Source: Bog-113 sp963752695
Lineage (GTDB): Bacteria; Acidobacteriota; Terriglobia; Bryobacterales; Bryobacteraceae
Assembly (NCBI GenBank): GCA_963752695.1
Contig: CAVVZB010000002.1
Span: 868,001-932,000 of the forward strand
DNA length: 64,000 bases
Reading direction: 5' to 3'
The translations under genes were made by a program, and so were the position numbers. Positions within the stretch are counted from its first letter, which is position 1. Each line of letters opens with the position of its first letter. Positions 16,804 to 24,768 of this stretch are shown here, in pieces. The notes beneath the pieces were generated by a model. That model was not told where the DNA came from. It saw nothing but the letters and a program-made list of their open reading frames with translations, and did not search any database.

Positions 16804-17481
16804 CTATCTCTTCTTGGTTGCCGGAGCTTTCTTCTTGGCTGGCGCTTGCTTTACAGGCTTGGCCGGCTTCTCCTCTTCTTCCTCCTCGTCCTCATCCTCA
16901 TCCTCGTCGTCATCGCCCTCTTCGGCGTCTTCATCTTCCGAGTCGATTTCGTCTTCGTCTTCTTCTTCGCCTTCCTCCTCGTCGTCCCCCGATCCGGCGT
17001 TAGCTTCTTCGACCAGCTTCGCCGCGATCGCGGTTAGCTTCTTGTCGGTCTCGCCTTCCTCCTCTTCGGTTTGACGAAGCAAGTCCGCCACTTCCCGATT
17101 TCCAATCGCTTCCGCGATGGTGCGAACGGTGCCGTAGCCGGAGATCTCGTAGTGCTCCACCTTTTGCGCCGCCCCAATGAGCATCAGGTCCATGATTGGC
17201 CCTTCAGCATCTTCTTGTGCTTGTTCCTGGCCCTCTTCGACCAGACCCTTCATCGCCAGGCACGGCTTGGACTTCGGCTTGGATCCCAAATGCCCGAACA
17301 CTTCTTCCAAACGGGCAATCTGCCCCTTGGTCTGTTCCAGATGCTCGGTGAAAGCGGCCTTCAACTCCGGGCTCGATGCGGCTTTGGTCAACTTGGGCAA
17401 AGCCCGAGTGATCTGCTTTTCGGCGTCGTACAGGTCTTTGATTTCTTCGAGCAGTAGCTCGTCTAACGTTTCGATTGGCAT
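16804..17481 (-). CDS. Ferritin-like DUF892 (YciE/YciF) protein with long acidic then basic tail
   Basis: 225 residues. The first ~160 residues are the YciF-type four-helix ferritin-like domain: LDELLLEEIKDLYDAEKQI at the start and AAQKVEHYEISGYGTV in the third helix, carrying the expected Glu/His metal ligands. Residues about 165-204 are almost all Asp/Glu, then 205-225 are Lys/Ala/Pro rich (PAKPVKQAPAKKKAPATKKR), like histone H1 or Hc1-type tails. YciF proteins are stress-induced; their exact role is unclear. The tail is not part of the normal family. It stands beside a Cu/Zn superoxide dismutase gene, consistent with oxidative stress. ATG 17481 has AGG a few bases upstream. Confidence 0.87.
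   Translation of the reverse strand: MPIETLDELLLEEIKDLYDAEKQITRALPKLTKAASSPELKAAFTEHLEQTKGQIARLEEVFGHLGSKPKSKPCLAMKGLVEEGQEQAQEDAEGPIMDLMLIGAAQKVEHYEISGYGTVRTIAEAIGNREVADLLRQTEEEEGETDKKLTAIAAKLVEEANAGSGDDEEEGEEEDEDEIDSEDEDAEEGDDDEDEDEDEEEEEEKPAKPVKQAPAKKKAPATKKR
16870..16989. repeat. Low-complexity purine-rich tract coding the acidic tail
   Basis: About 120 bases made mainly of GAG, GAA, GAC and GAT codons on the minus strand, so the plus strand is strongly pyrimidine-rich. It encodes residues about 165-204 of the YciF-like protein. Tracts like this vary in length by replication slippage in multiples of three. Confidence 0.75.
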
Positions 17482-17553
17482 AGTTTACCTGGTGAAAGCC
17501 AGGGCAGTATCGATGCCAATCTACAAACGTGGTCGCTAGTTAACGTACATTAA

Positions 17554-18072
17554 TTATTTGACGATCATGCCGCAGGCGATACGGTCACCGGCATTGCCTG
17601 CCGGGTCGCTTTTTCCGTCGTCGGCCTTGGCGTGGATCATGAGCGCGGTGCCGCCGTTAGCGAAAACCGAGTGGTCATTATCGCCCATGCTGACATGACC
17701 ATTCGTGATGATTGTGGCCGCTGTGCCGTCAGCGCCCACCGTAAAGTTCGGCATGTCTCCGGCGTGCGGTCCCGCGGGGTTGTCCATCCCATGTTGCTTC
17801 TTTTCGGGGTTGAAATGCGGGCCTGCAGATTTGAAATCCGGACCTTGGCAATCCGCGACGGAATGAATATGGATCGCGTGGTCGCCGGGCGGGAGATTCT
17901 TTAGATCGAGCTTGATGGAGACGCCCATAGAGTCGCCGTCCGAAGCAGGACTCAGGGTCGCCGTTCCCACACTTTCGTTTTGTGCGTTTCTTAATTCCAC
18001 CTTGACTTGCGCCAAGGCGAGACCGGTTGTCGCCATTGCCAAAAGCGCCGTCATTAGCACTGTACGTTTCAT
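17554..18072 (-). CDS. sodC: Cu/Zn superoxide dismutase, periplasmic
   Basis: 172 residues with a signal peptide (MTALLAMATTGLALA). Copper and zinc ligands are visible in HAIHIHSVADCQ, then SAGPHFNP, GPHAGDMPNF and the late ALMIHAKADD. The two Cys of the conserved disulfide are in VADCQGP and RIACGMI. It converts superoxide to peroxide and oxygen in the periplasm. ATG 18072 is preceded by AGGAGAG at good spacing. It sits upstream of the YciF-like gene with a 72-base gap, so co-transcription is possible. Confidence 0.93.
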   Translation of the reverse strand: MKRTVLMTALLAMATTGLALAQVKVELRNAQNESVGTATLSPASDGDSMGVSIKLDLKNLPPGDHAIHIHSVADCQGPDFKSAGPHFNPEKKQHGMDNPAGPHAGDMPNFTVGADGTAATIITNGHVSMGDNDHSVFANGGTALMIHAKADDGKSDPAGNAGDRIACGMIVK

Positions 18073-18120
18073 ATTCTCTCCTGGTGTGAGTGTACAGCGA
18101 TAGCGCGCGGAGATCCTCGC

Positions 18121-19047
18121 CTACTTCCGCTTCTTGCCGACCAGCAGCGCGAAATCGCTCGGTAAAACCTCGGCCGTGATCAATCGCGTTTCGAGTGACT
18201 GAATGCTATCGATCATCCGGTCGACTTCCGGGATGTTATCGGGGAAGTTCTGAATAATCCCCGAGTAAAGCAGATGTTGTATCGTGCCGCCGAGCTTCTT
18301 ATGGTGGATCACGTCGAAGTAGCGGTGAAACAAGGGCTCGATTTCATTTGAGCGGATTGCTTCGCTGGGGCAGACGCGGATCACTTCTTCCGGAGTGCTA
18401 CGGCCTTCGGCGGCTTTCTCGACGCCATTGGCGTACATGCGAAGTGGCTTAGGGATCAGCGCCAATAACTCCGCCGTGATCGCCAGTTGAAGGTCCGTCC
18501 ACTGGAAGCGGGGCGGGCCAACGAATTCGTCCAGGACAAAGTATCCGTCGTCGGTCAGCGCGGCCTCAACCTGCAGCATGATATGTTCCAGAGCTTCGAA
18601 GTGATGGAAGCTCCCCAGGGCGTAGATCAAGTCATACCGGCGCGGCTCCAATTCGATGTGGTCGATATCGGCGGCGCGGAGTTGCAAGGAACGGGTCGGC
18701 CGGGCTTGGAAACGGGAAGCATCCAGGTCCACGCCCTCGCCGGACGTCGCATATCCATCCAAGACGAGAGATTCGATAGCCAAACCACGGCCGCAGCCCA
18801 GTTCCAGTGCGCATCGGGACGGTCCGCCTTGTTGCGCCACAACCCAGTCGTGCCACTCCAGACCATCCAGCTTATGCTTTTCTTTATCATGAAAGGCGAC
18901 ACGCGGGTGGGCCAGCCAGAACAGCCGTTCCCCCGCATTCACTCTCCGGGCCATCTCATTCCAGTGGCGCACTTCCGCCGCATGGGCGGGTGCTATTGGA
19001 TCGGTGGCCGCGCGCGAGGAGCGGAAGAGTTTCGAGAACGCTGACAT
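18121..19047 (-). CDS. Class I SAM-dependent methyltransferase
   Basis: 308 residues. Motif I ALELGCGRGLAIESL, then GVDLDASRFQ, and YDLIYALGSFHHFEALEHIM with LTDDGYFVLDEFVGPPRF mark a Methyltransf_11/23-type fold. The C-terminal half is helical and of unknown role. ATG 19047 (MSAFSKLF) is chosen over upstream in-frame starts because these would run into the divergent FkbM gene. Substrate unknown; it lies back to back with FkbM and GT4 genes, so glycan modification is a guess. Confidence 0.82.
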   Translation of the reverse strand: MSAFSKLFRSSRAATDPIAPAHAAEVRHWNEMARRVNAGERLFWLAHPRVAFHDKEKHKLDGLEWHDWVVAQQGGPSRCALELGCGRGLAIESLVLDGYATSGEGVDLDASRFQARPTRSLQLRAADIDHIELEPRRYDLIYALGSFHHFEALEHIMLQVEAALTDDGYFVLDEFVGPPRFQWTDLQLAITAELLALIPKPLRMYANGVEKAAEGRSTPEEVIRVCPSEAIRSNEIEPLFHRYFDVIHHKKLGGTIQHLLYSGIIQNFPDNIPEVDRMIDSIQSLETRLITAEVLPSDFALLVGKKRK

Positions 19048-19092
19048 GGATTGCGGAAGACGCAGAAAACAACATAGCAGGCTGGAGTAGGC

Positions 19093-19989
19093 GTGGAACC
19101 TATCGACCGTGTTCTGGCGCCGGCGCGACCGTCCACCCTGCAGCATGCCTATCGCGCGCTGTTGAAAGCTCACCAGACCGGGCGAGATGCTCCGTGGCGC
19201 TGGAAAAATCCTTTCGAGACAGCCATCCGCGTGGCGGCCGGAGCGTTGGCCCAGGCGCAACGGATGCGGTTTCCCGACCGCCGGATCGATTCCTGGCTAT
19301 GGACCGCGCGCTGGCAGTTCGAAATCCTCACGCGCTGGAATGAATGGGAATCGGTGATTTGGTGCCGCTGGTCGATTCCGCCGGGGGCGGTGGTGATCGA
19401 CGTGGGAGCTCACGTCGGTTATTACACAAAGCTTTTCTCCGAGTTAGCGGGTCCGAGTGGGAAGGTGATCGCTGTGGAGGCGCATCCCGAGAATCAGGAG
19501 ATCCTCCGCTATAACCTGCAAGGGCGGAAGAACGTGGAAATGCTCGGCATTGCGGCGGCCGCGAGCGACGGCGTGGCTACCCTGCACGTTTCAGCCGGAT
19601 CAAGTAATCACAGCCTAGTGTCGGGCTACGGCAATTCGCAAAGCGTGGTGACGACCCCGACGCGCTCGCTCGATAGCGTCCTTGCCGACCGGGGCGTCTC
19701 TCAAATTGACTTCATTAAGATCGACGTCGAAGGCGGAGAGCCACAGGTCCTTGCGGGGTTGGCGCGAACCATTGCGCGATCGTCTGGGTTGCGAATGCTC
19801 ATTGAATATAATCCGGCTGCATTGAGTTGCGGCGGCATCGAGCCCGAGTCGCTGCTGCAGCAGCTTGCCGCCGTTGGTCTTCAAGCCTATCGCTTGGAAG
19901 CGGATGCAAGCCTGACCCGGGTGAGTGGGCGGTTGGGACCGGAAACGGTGAACCTGCTTTGCTGGAAAGTGGGGTCTTCGGCCCAATGA
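19093..19989 (+). CDS. FkbM family methyltransferase
   Basis: 298 residues from GTG 19093, with GGAG eight bases upstream. The FkbM core is clear: PPGAVVIDVGAHVGYYTKLF, KVIAVEAHPENQEILRYNL and SQIDFIKIDVEGGEPQVLAGL. FkbM enzymes O-methylate polyketides or sugars; those near glycosyltransferases usually methylate glycans. The stop overlaps the GT4 start by four bases (ATGA), so the two are made together. An N-terminal ~90-residue extension precedes the methyltransferase core. Confidence 0.88.
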   Translation: MEPIDRVLAPARPSTLQHAYRALLKAHQTGRDAPWRWKNPFETAIRVAAGALAQAQRMRFPDRRIDSWLWTARWQFEILTRWNEWESVIWCRWSIPPGAVVIDVGAHVGYYTKLFSELAGPSGKVIAVEAHPENQEILRYNLQGRKNVEMLGIAAAASDGVATLHVSAGSSNHSLVSGYGNSQSVVTTPTRSLDSVLADRGVSQIDFIKIDVEGGEPQVLAGLARTIARSSGLRMLIEYNPAALSCGGIEPESLLQQLAAVGLQAYRLEADASLTRVSGRLGPETVNLLCWKVGSSAQ

Positions 19990-21113
19990 ACGTCTACTTC
20001 TACTGTCCGGATCGCCACATCATTTATGGTGGCGATACGGCCGAGCGGACCGGCGTCGGCGGCGGCATCACCGTGCGTTTGCGCATGGCCGCGGCGCTGG
20101 CCGAACTAGGCCACACCGTTACGGTGGCATGCAACTGCAGCGCGAGGCATAGCTACCGTGGGGCGAACTATGTTCCTTTGGACGAGGTCGCTGCGATCAA
20201 CACGGGAGTGCTAATTGTCCACAGCACTGCGGGAACTGGCGTATCGAAATTGACCGCCATGCCGGTCAAAGCCTGGACTCGTATCCTTCTAGTCGACGGC
20301 ATTCCCCAACCTCCCGGCAGTGACCGGATCGAAGTGGATTGGGTCTACCCTTGCAGTAATTTCATCGCGCGCGTGATTCAGCGCGATTGGACTTTACCCG
20401 GCGCTCCAATCCTGGTTTCTCACCACGGAATTATCCGGCGGAAGGCGGAGTTCTTCGATCGTTTCCATTCCCGCGACCCCTATCGCCTAATCTACACCAG
20501 CCATCCTTCGAAGGGCCTCGAAGCAGCTGTGGCAGTGCTCCGGCGGTTGCGAAGATTGGACCCCCGCTTTTCACTGCATTGCCACGGCGGAGATCGATTG
20601 TGGGGCGGCAATGCGGCATTCAGCTATGCGGATGAGGGCGTTCACGATCACGGACTGACCGGGCAGGACGAACTGATGCGGTGCTATGGGCGGTCAATGT
20701 TCGCCATGAATTTACAGACGCGCGAGGAGCCATTCGGAATCTCGCTCGCCGAGGCCATGGGCGCCGGCTGCATCGTGGTCGCGAGCCCGGTTGGGGCGTA
20801 TCCGGAATTGGTCCATGACGGTCGAACCGGGATCATGGTCGCAGGTAATCCGTCAGCCGAGGCGACCCTTGACGAGGCAGCGGGACGGATTTTGGAGATC
20901 GTCAACGACCGCGCGAAAAGGTCCCAAATGAGCCGGAACGCCGCAGCGGCTCCGCTGGACTGGAGTACGGTCGCGGCGACCTGGGTGCAGCATTGGGAGT
21001 GGCTGGCGGAAGGCTCCCCCACGCCCGATGCAACCTGTACCGTATGCGGCGGGTCAGCTCTGCGTCTTGCTGACGGACTGCATTGCATCCGGGGCGCTCA
21101 CTATGAGCGCTAA
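19986..21113 (+). CDS. Glycosyltransferase family 4 (GT-B) with C-terminal Cys-rich tail
   Basis: 375 residues from ATG 19986, which overlaps the FkbM stop. The C-terminal GT-B half shows LIYTSHPSKGLEAAVAVLRRL, HDHGLTGQDELMRCYGRS and EEPFGISLAEAMGAGCIVVA, the usual EX7E donor-site region. The N-terminal half has the Gly-rich GVGGGITVRLRMAAALAELG acceptor loop. The last ~25 residues carry CTVCGG and a third Cys 13 residues later, unusual for GT4 and resembling half a zinc ribbon. Product sugar and acceptor are unknown. Confidence 0.87.
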   Translation: MNVYFYCPDRHIIYGGDTAERTGVGGGITVRLRMAAALAELGHTVTVACNCSARHSYRGANYVPLDEVAAINTGVLIVHSTAGTGVSKLTAMPVKAWTRILLVDGIPQPPGSDRIEVDWVYPCSNFIARVIQRDWTLPGAPILVSHHGIIRRKAEFFDRFHSRDPYRLIYTSHPSKGLEAAVAVLRRLRRLDPRFSLHCHGGDRLWGGNAAFSYADEGVHDHGLTGQDELMRCYGRSMFAMNLQTREEPFGISLAEAMGAGCIVVASPVGAYPELVHDGRTGIMVAGNPSAEATLDEAAGRILEIVNDRAKRSQMSRNAAAAPLDWSTVAATWVQHWEWLAEGSPTPDATCTVCGGSALRLADGLHCIRGAHYER

Positions 21114-21358
21114 GACGTTGCCGACAGGAGTTTTCCGAGCGCGCGCCGCTGGGTGGCTGTTTTCTCCGAGGTCAGGCTGACATACAGGGCAAAGTCGTTC
21201 AATGCATCGCGAGCGACGTCACGGTCAACGCATTGAGCACAATCGAAAGCGATAAAGTGCTCTCCGAAGGTCCCATCCAAGGCTCCGGCCCAGTGCGTAT
21301 CGTGCCCGCATGGCAAGCTGTCCCCCGCTTGAGTAAACAAGTGAATCCCCAATCCCAT
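21110..21358 (-). CDS. Small Cys/His-containing hypothetical protein
   Basis: 82 residues, not recognised. It contains PCGHDTHW and FDCAQCVDRD, giving a CxxxH and a CxxC that could bind a metal, then a helical, charged C-terminus. ATG 21358 is preceded by AAGGAG twelve bases upstream, rather far but present. Its stop overlaps the GT4 stop by four bases in convergent orientation, an arrangement seen at three other well-supported gene pairs in this window. These points favour a real gene but do not prove it. Confidence 0.45.
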   Translation of the reverse strand: MGLGIHLFTQAGDSLPCGHDTHWAGALDGTFGEHFIAFDCAQCVDRDVARDALNDFALYVSLTSEKTATQRRALGKLLSATS

Positions 21359-21537
21359 CCGCTATTCGAGCTCCTTAATCAGAATTGTGGGAACGACGGA
21401 GATTATTCGCAAAATCTTGGCCCTTCCGATGTGTGTTTTCGTACTATGAGCGGTGTGGCCTACCATGTCCCTGTTTTCTGCCCTAACCGCCACACCAGAC
21501 CGCGGGCCCGAGCGCGGCTTCTCGTTACAATCGAGCT
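21359..21537. other. Intergenic region before the ThiO gene
   Basis: Nothing coding was recognised here. It holds the putative upstream region of the small minus-strand gene and, at its right end, the TACAAT box (21526-21531) six bases before the ThiO start. Confidence 0.5.
21526..21531 (+). promoter_or_regulatory. Putative leaderless-type -10 box of the ThiO gene
   Basis: TACAAT ends exactly six bases before ATG 21538 and no ribosome-binding site is seen. The spacing is that expected if transcription begins at the A of the start codon. No -35 element is visible. Confidence 0.45.
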
Positions 21538-22599
21538 ATGGCGTCGGGTCCTCGGGTTGCCGTGGTGGGCGGCGGCATCATCGGGATGTCGATCGCGTGG
21601 AGGCTAGCGCAATCGGGCGGCTCGGTCACGGTCTTCGACGCAGGCCGCATTGGCAATGAGTCTAGTTGGGCAGGCGCCGGCATGCTCGCACCGGGCGGGG
21701 AATACGACGGCCCCAGCAGCTCGGCGGAATTTGCGATCGAGAGTCTCGGCCTATATTCAGAATTTGTAAAAGAACTGGTGATCGAGTCCCACGCCGAGAT
21801 CGATTTTCGCGAATGTGGCGGGTTTACCGTCGCGCTCAACGACGAGGAAGCGAGCGAACTGCGCGCTCGAGCCGCGAGGCAATCGCAAATCGGAATCTAC
21901 TCCGAGCAGTTTCCCGCGTCGCGCGTTCCTGGCTTGCGATCCGGTGCGACCGCCGCGCAGTTCTACCCGCACGATGCCGTCGTGAATCCGCGCGACCTGA
22001 TGCATGCCTTGCGTATTGCCTGCACGCGGCTCGGCGTAGTTTTGCGGGAGTTCGAGCCCGTCAGCGACGTTCCTGGCCTTCCCTTCGATCGCGTTGTTCT
22101 GTCGGCGGGCGCATGGAGCAGCCAGGTGAGTGAACGGCTGCCGATCCCGCGGGCGTATCCCGTGCGCGGACATCTGATCGCTTTCGATGAATCGTCCGGC
22201 TTGTGCGACTCGCTGGTTCGGCACGGGTCGCTTTACCTATTAAGGCGGGCGGGGAACCTGGTGGTTGCTGGAGCTTCCATCGAACAAGTGGGATTCGATC
22301 GAACGCTTGATGGCGCGGCTGCGAATCAACTCGCGAACCAGGCCGGGGAACTGATTCCCGAGCTTCGCGGCCGGCGGTTCGCGGCCTGGAATGGATTTCG
22401 CCCGGCATCGGAAACGGGAGAACCGGTGATCGGGCGCGTGGCAGATTCGCCCGTTTGGCTCGCTTACGGCCACTACCGCAACGGGATACTGCAAGCCCCC
22501 GCGACGGCTCGGCGCGTCGCCCGCGAAGTCCTTGCATCGGTGTTCACGCCGGCCAGTTTGCAAACGGATTGGTCCGCGCCAGGCGTGCATCAGCAATAA
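21538..22599 (+). CDS. thiO: Glycine oxidase ThiO-like FAD-dependent amine oxidase (DAO family)
   Basis: 353 residues. N-terminal dinucleotide site VAVVGGGIIGMSIAWRLAQ, then SSWAGAGMLAPGGEY, and the C-terminal AAWNGFRPASETGEPVIG and YGHYRNGILQAPATA. These last two are strong marks of ThiO, which oxidises glycine to iminoglycine for the thiazole part of thiamine. Other thi genes are not in the window, so another D-amino acid oxidase role is possible. The 3' end overlaps the convergent HipA-like gene by 56 bases, unusually long. Confidence 0.82.
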   Translation: MASGPRVAVVGGGIIGMSIAWRLAQSGGSVTVFDAGRIGNESSWAGAGMLAPGGEYDGPSSSAEFAIESLGLYSEFVKELVIESHAEIDFRECGGFTVALNDEEASELRARAARQSQIGIYSEQFPASRVPGLRSGATAAQFYPHDAVVNPRDLMHALRIACTRLGVVLREFEPVSDVPGLPFDRVVLSAGAWSSQVSERLPIPRAYPVRGHLIAFDESSGLCDSLVRHGSLYLLRRAGNLVVAGASIEQVGFDRTLDGAAANQLANQAGELIPELRGRRFAAWNGFRPASETGEPVIGRVADSPVWLAYGHYRNGILQAPATARRVAREVLASVFTPASLQTDWSAPGVHQQ

Positions 22600-23389
22600 G
22601 ATCCGGGAGCAATCGGCGGCGGCGAAGTAAAGTCTCTAAAAGCCTCTCCAGTTGGTCTTCTTCTCCGGGCACCCACTGCGGTGGAATCTGCCTAAGCGCC
22701 TCATCGATGACGTGCTCGGGGAAGTGCACAATTTGGTCGAGCCACGGCTTGAAATCGTCCAGTGAACGCACGCTGTTGTAGACCATCTTGCGTGGATACA
22801 GACCTTGGATGGGAGAGCTGATGAAATCCCAGTGCGGGCCATTGAACACGTAGCCATGATCGATCATGTAGGCGACGAATCCCATCTTGCGCGGGTTCGC
22901 CTCCGCGCCGGGGAGCCACTGACTGATCTGGGCGCGAAAGAAGATGGCCTGCCGCCCGTCCGAGTTCCCAGTCCATTTATCGAAGGCGAGTACTCCGAGG
23001 AAATCTCGAAGATTGTGAACTTGCGAAAGCAGCTGGTCCGGAACGAAGTCGTACGTGGCCATACGCGCCGGGTCGCCCGGGAACTTCGATCCGAAGTGCC
23101 AGCCCGGTTCTGGCAGAATTACACGGGTTCCCAACTGCATGGACGCCTCGGGAAAGTCTTCCAGGAAGCGGCCGGGAATCTCGATGATGGCGGTCTCTGG
23201 GACCGCAATCTGCAGGTACTTCAATACGGCCGCCGCGATCCATTCATTGGGCAGGATGCGCCGATGTTGCGGGTTAGACAAATACTTAACGATGTAGAAC
23301 GCGCTGTCTTCGCACTCGATCAGGTGGGACTGCGCGCCGCCTCGCATTTTTCGAATATGCCGGCGGGCGCGAATAGGCATTGCGCTCAC
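22544..23389 (-). CDS. Stand-alone HipA-like kinase domain protein
   Basis: 281 residues. The layout fits the HipA-like kinase group found without a HipB antitoxin: an ATP-binding N-lobe (YIVKYLSNPQHRRILPNEW), FLGVLAFDKWTGNSDGRQAI as the catalytic loop with the Asp and Asn expected for phosphotransfer, and GFVAYMIDHGYVFNG with the metal-binding Asp. Substrate unknown. No small HTH gene stands beside it, so it is not an obvious toxin-antitoxin pair. The start is GTG 23389 or ATG 23380; the latter has TAAGAT nine bases before it. It overlaps ThiO by 56 bases at the 3' end. Confidence 0.72.
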   Translation of the reverse strand: MSAMPIRARRHIRKMRGGAQSHLIECEDSAFYIVKYLSNPQHRRILPNEWIAAAVLKYLQIAVPETAIIEIPGRFLEDFPEASMQLGTRVILPEPGWHFGSKFPGDPARMATYDFVPDQLLSQVHNLRDFLGVLAFDKWTGNSDGRQAIFFRAQISQWLPGAEANPRKMGFVAYMIDHGYVFNGPHWDFISSPIQGLYPRKMVYNSVRSLDDFKPWLDQIVHFPEHVIDEALRQIPPQWVPGEEDQLERLLETLLRRRRLLPDLIADARLARTNPFANWPA

Positions 23390-23430
23390 ATCTTACTACT
23401 CGCGCCTCCCTCTGCCGGCCGGGTTGCGGG

Positions 23431-23436
23431 TAGAAT
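23431..23436 (+). promoter_or_regulatory. Putative leaderless-type -10 box of the aldose epimerase gene
   Basis: TAGAAT ends exactly six bases before ATG 23443. The six bases between (GGCGAG) offer only a poor ribosome-binding site. Same spacing as the ThiO and GH39 genes. Confidence 0.45.
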
Positions 23437-23442
23437 GGCGAG

Positions 23443-24474
23443 ATGCCGCGCTCTGCCCTTCTCCTCTTGATTTGCGCGATTCCCACTATGAGTTTAGCCG
23501 CCGAGTATCAAACTGCATTGCTGAAACAGGATGGACTTCCGGTGGTCCGGTTGACCGATACCGGGCATCAGGTGGAGGTGTCGATCGTACCTGAGATCGG
23601 GAACATGGCCTACTCCATGAAGGTGAAGGGTCATGAGATTCTTCGGCTGCCGACAAACTCACTTTCCGCGTTGAAAGCCCATCCCGGACTCGGTGGTGTA
23701 CCGTTCCTGGCGCCATGGGCCAATAGGATCGACGGAACGGCGTTTTGGGCCAACGGAAAGAAGTATGCGCTGAACGGGGATGTGGGAACGCTGCGGTTGG
23801 ACCCGAATGGTCTGCCGATCCACGGGTTGCTTTCCTTCTCGCCGGATTGGACGGTTATCGCGCACCAGTCGGATGCTAAAGCGGCCTGGGTGACCAGCCG
23901 GCTCGAGTTTTGGAAGCATCCCGATTACATGGCGCAATTCCCATTTGCTCATACCATCGAGATGACTTATCGGTTGCACGATGGCGCGCTTGAGGTCGAG
24001 ACCGTTCTGAAGAACTTGAGTGTGGACCCGATGCCGGTCGCGATTGGTTTTCATCCTTACTTCCAATTGGATGATGCGCCCCGTGATGAATGGACCGCGC
24101 ATCTGGCCGCAAGCTCGCACCTGGTTCTGAACGAGAAGCTCACACCCACGGGCGAGAAAAAGCCCATGGATCTTCCCGACCCTCTTCCGTTGAAAGGGCA
24201 CAAGCTGGACGATGGGTTTGTGGATCTGACCGGTACGCGGCCCGAGTTCTGGGTACGCGGGAAAAGCCAGCAGATTAGCGTGGTGTATGGGCCCAAGTTC
24301 ACCGTGGCCGTGGCATACGCGCCGCCCGGCCAGAACTTCATTTGTTTTGAGCCCATGGCAGCGCTCACTAACGGTTTCAATCTGGCGCATGACGGGAAAT
24401 GGAGCGGCCTGCAATCGGTTCCTGCCGGTGGCGAATGGCGCGAGAGCTTCGTGATCCGCCCCAGCGGCTTTTAA
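23443..24474 (+). CDS. Exported aldose 1-epimerase (galactose mutarotase-like)
   Basis: 343 residues. A short signal peptide (LLLLICAIPTMSLAA) predicts the periplasm. The mutarotase beta-sandwich is shown by GGVPFLAPWANRIDG near the N-terminus, NGLPIHGLLSFSPDW with the catalytic-site His, AIGFHPYFQLDDAP with the second His, and ENFICFEP-like QNFICFEPMAAL. It would interconvert anomers of hexoses released outside the inner membrane, fitting the secreted glycosidases at the left of the window. Monocistronic. Confidence 0.88.
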   Translation: MPRSALLLLICAIPTMSLAAEYQTALLKQDGLPVVRLTDTGHQVEVSIVPEIGNMAYSMKVKGHEILRLPTNSLSALKAHPGLGGVPFLAPWANRIDGTAFWANGKKYALNGDVGTLRLDPNGLPIHGLLSFSPDWTVIAHQSDAKAAWVTSRLEFWKHPDYMAQFPFAHTIEMTYRLHDGALEVETVLKNLSVDPMPVAIGFHPYFQLDDAPRDEWTAHLAASSHLVLNEKLTPTGEKKPMDLPDPLPLKGHKLDDGFVDLTGTRPEFWVRGKSQQISVVYGPKFTVAVAYAPPGQNFICFEPMAALTNGFNLAHDGKWSGLQSVPAGGEWRESFVIRPSGF

Positions 24475-24525
24475 GTCTGCGCGGTTTTCTTGAGAAGGTG
24501 GATAGGAATATCCAACTTTCCAAGT

Positions 24526-24768
24526 ATGAAAAAAAGAATAACGATCGGCATGGCCGTGCTGTGCCTGCTGGTTGCGGATCACGCCGATGCGCGCCGGTCG
24601 CCGTCGTCGGGTAGCTTAGCGTCAGCGGAAATCAAAGCTCACCGGCCTCCGCATCAGAATAAAGGCCGGTCGCACATTACCAGATACTATCGATCGAATC
24701 ATCCGCGCATTTCCAAGAACCCGTCGCCCAAGCGTTCGCAGTTCAACATTCAGGAGTGGGCGCGCTAG
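24526..24768 (+). CDS. Small secreted basic protein of unknown function
   Basis: 80 residues. ATG 24526 gives a signal peptide (MKKRITIGMAVLCLLVADHADA) followed by a mature part of about 58 residues rich in Arg, Lys, His and Ser (HQNKGRSHITRYYRSNHPR). No domain is recognised. Its stop TAG lies in a CTAG that also ends the convergent ECF42-type gene (four-base overlap). The signal peptide and position make it likely to be real. A small inverted repeat (GGATA-GGAA-TATCC) lies shortly upstream. Confidence 0.55.
   Translation: MKKRITIGMAVLCLLVADHADARRSPSSGSLASAEIKAHRPPHQNKGRSHITRYYRSNHPRISKNPSPKRSQFNIQEWAR

Noticed and set aside
16796..17074. Plus-strand frame giving a poly-Ser protein
   Set aside because: It is the complement of the Asp/Glu codons of the YciF-like tail; it has no domain or ribosome-binding site.
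22544..23389. HipA-like gene as part of a HipBA toxin-antitoxin system
   Set aside because: No HipB-like HTH gene lies on either side; the neighbours are thiO and an aldose epimerase.
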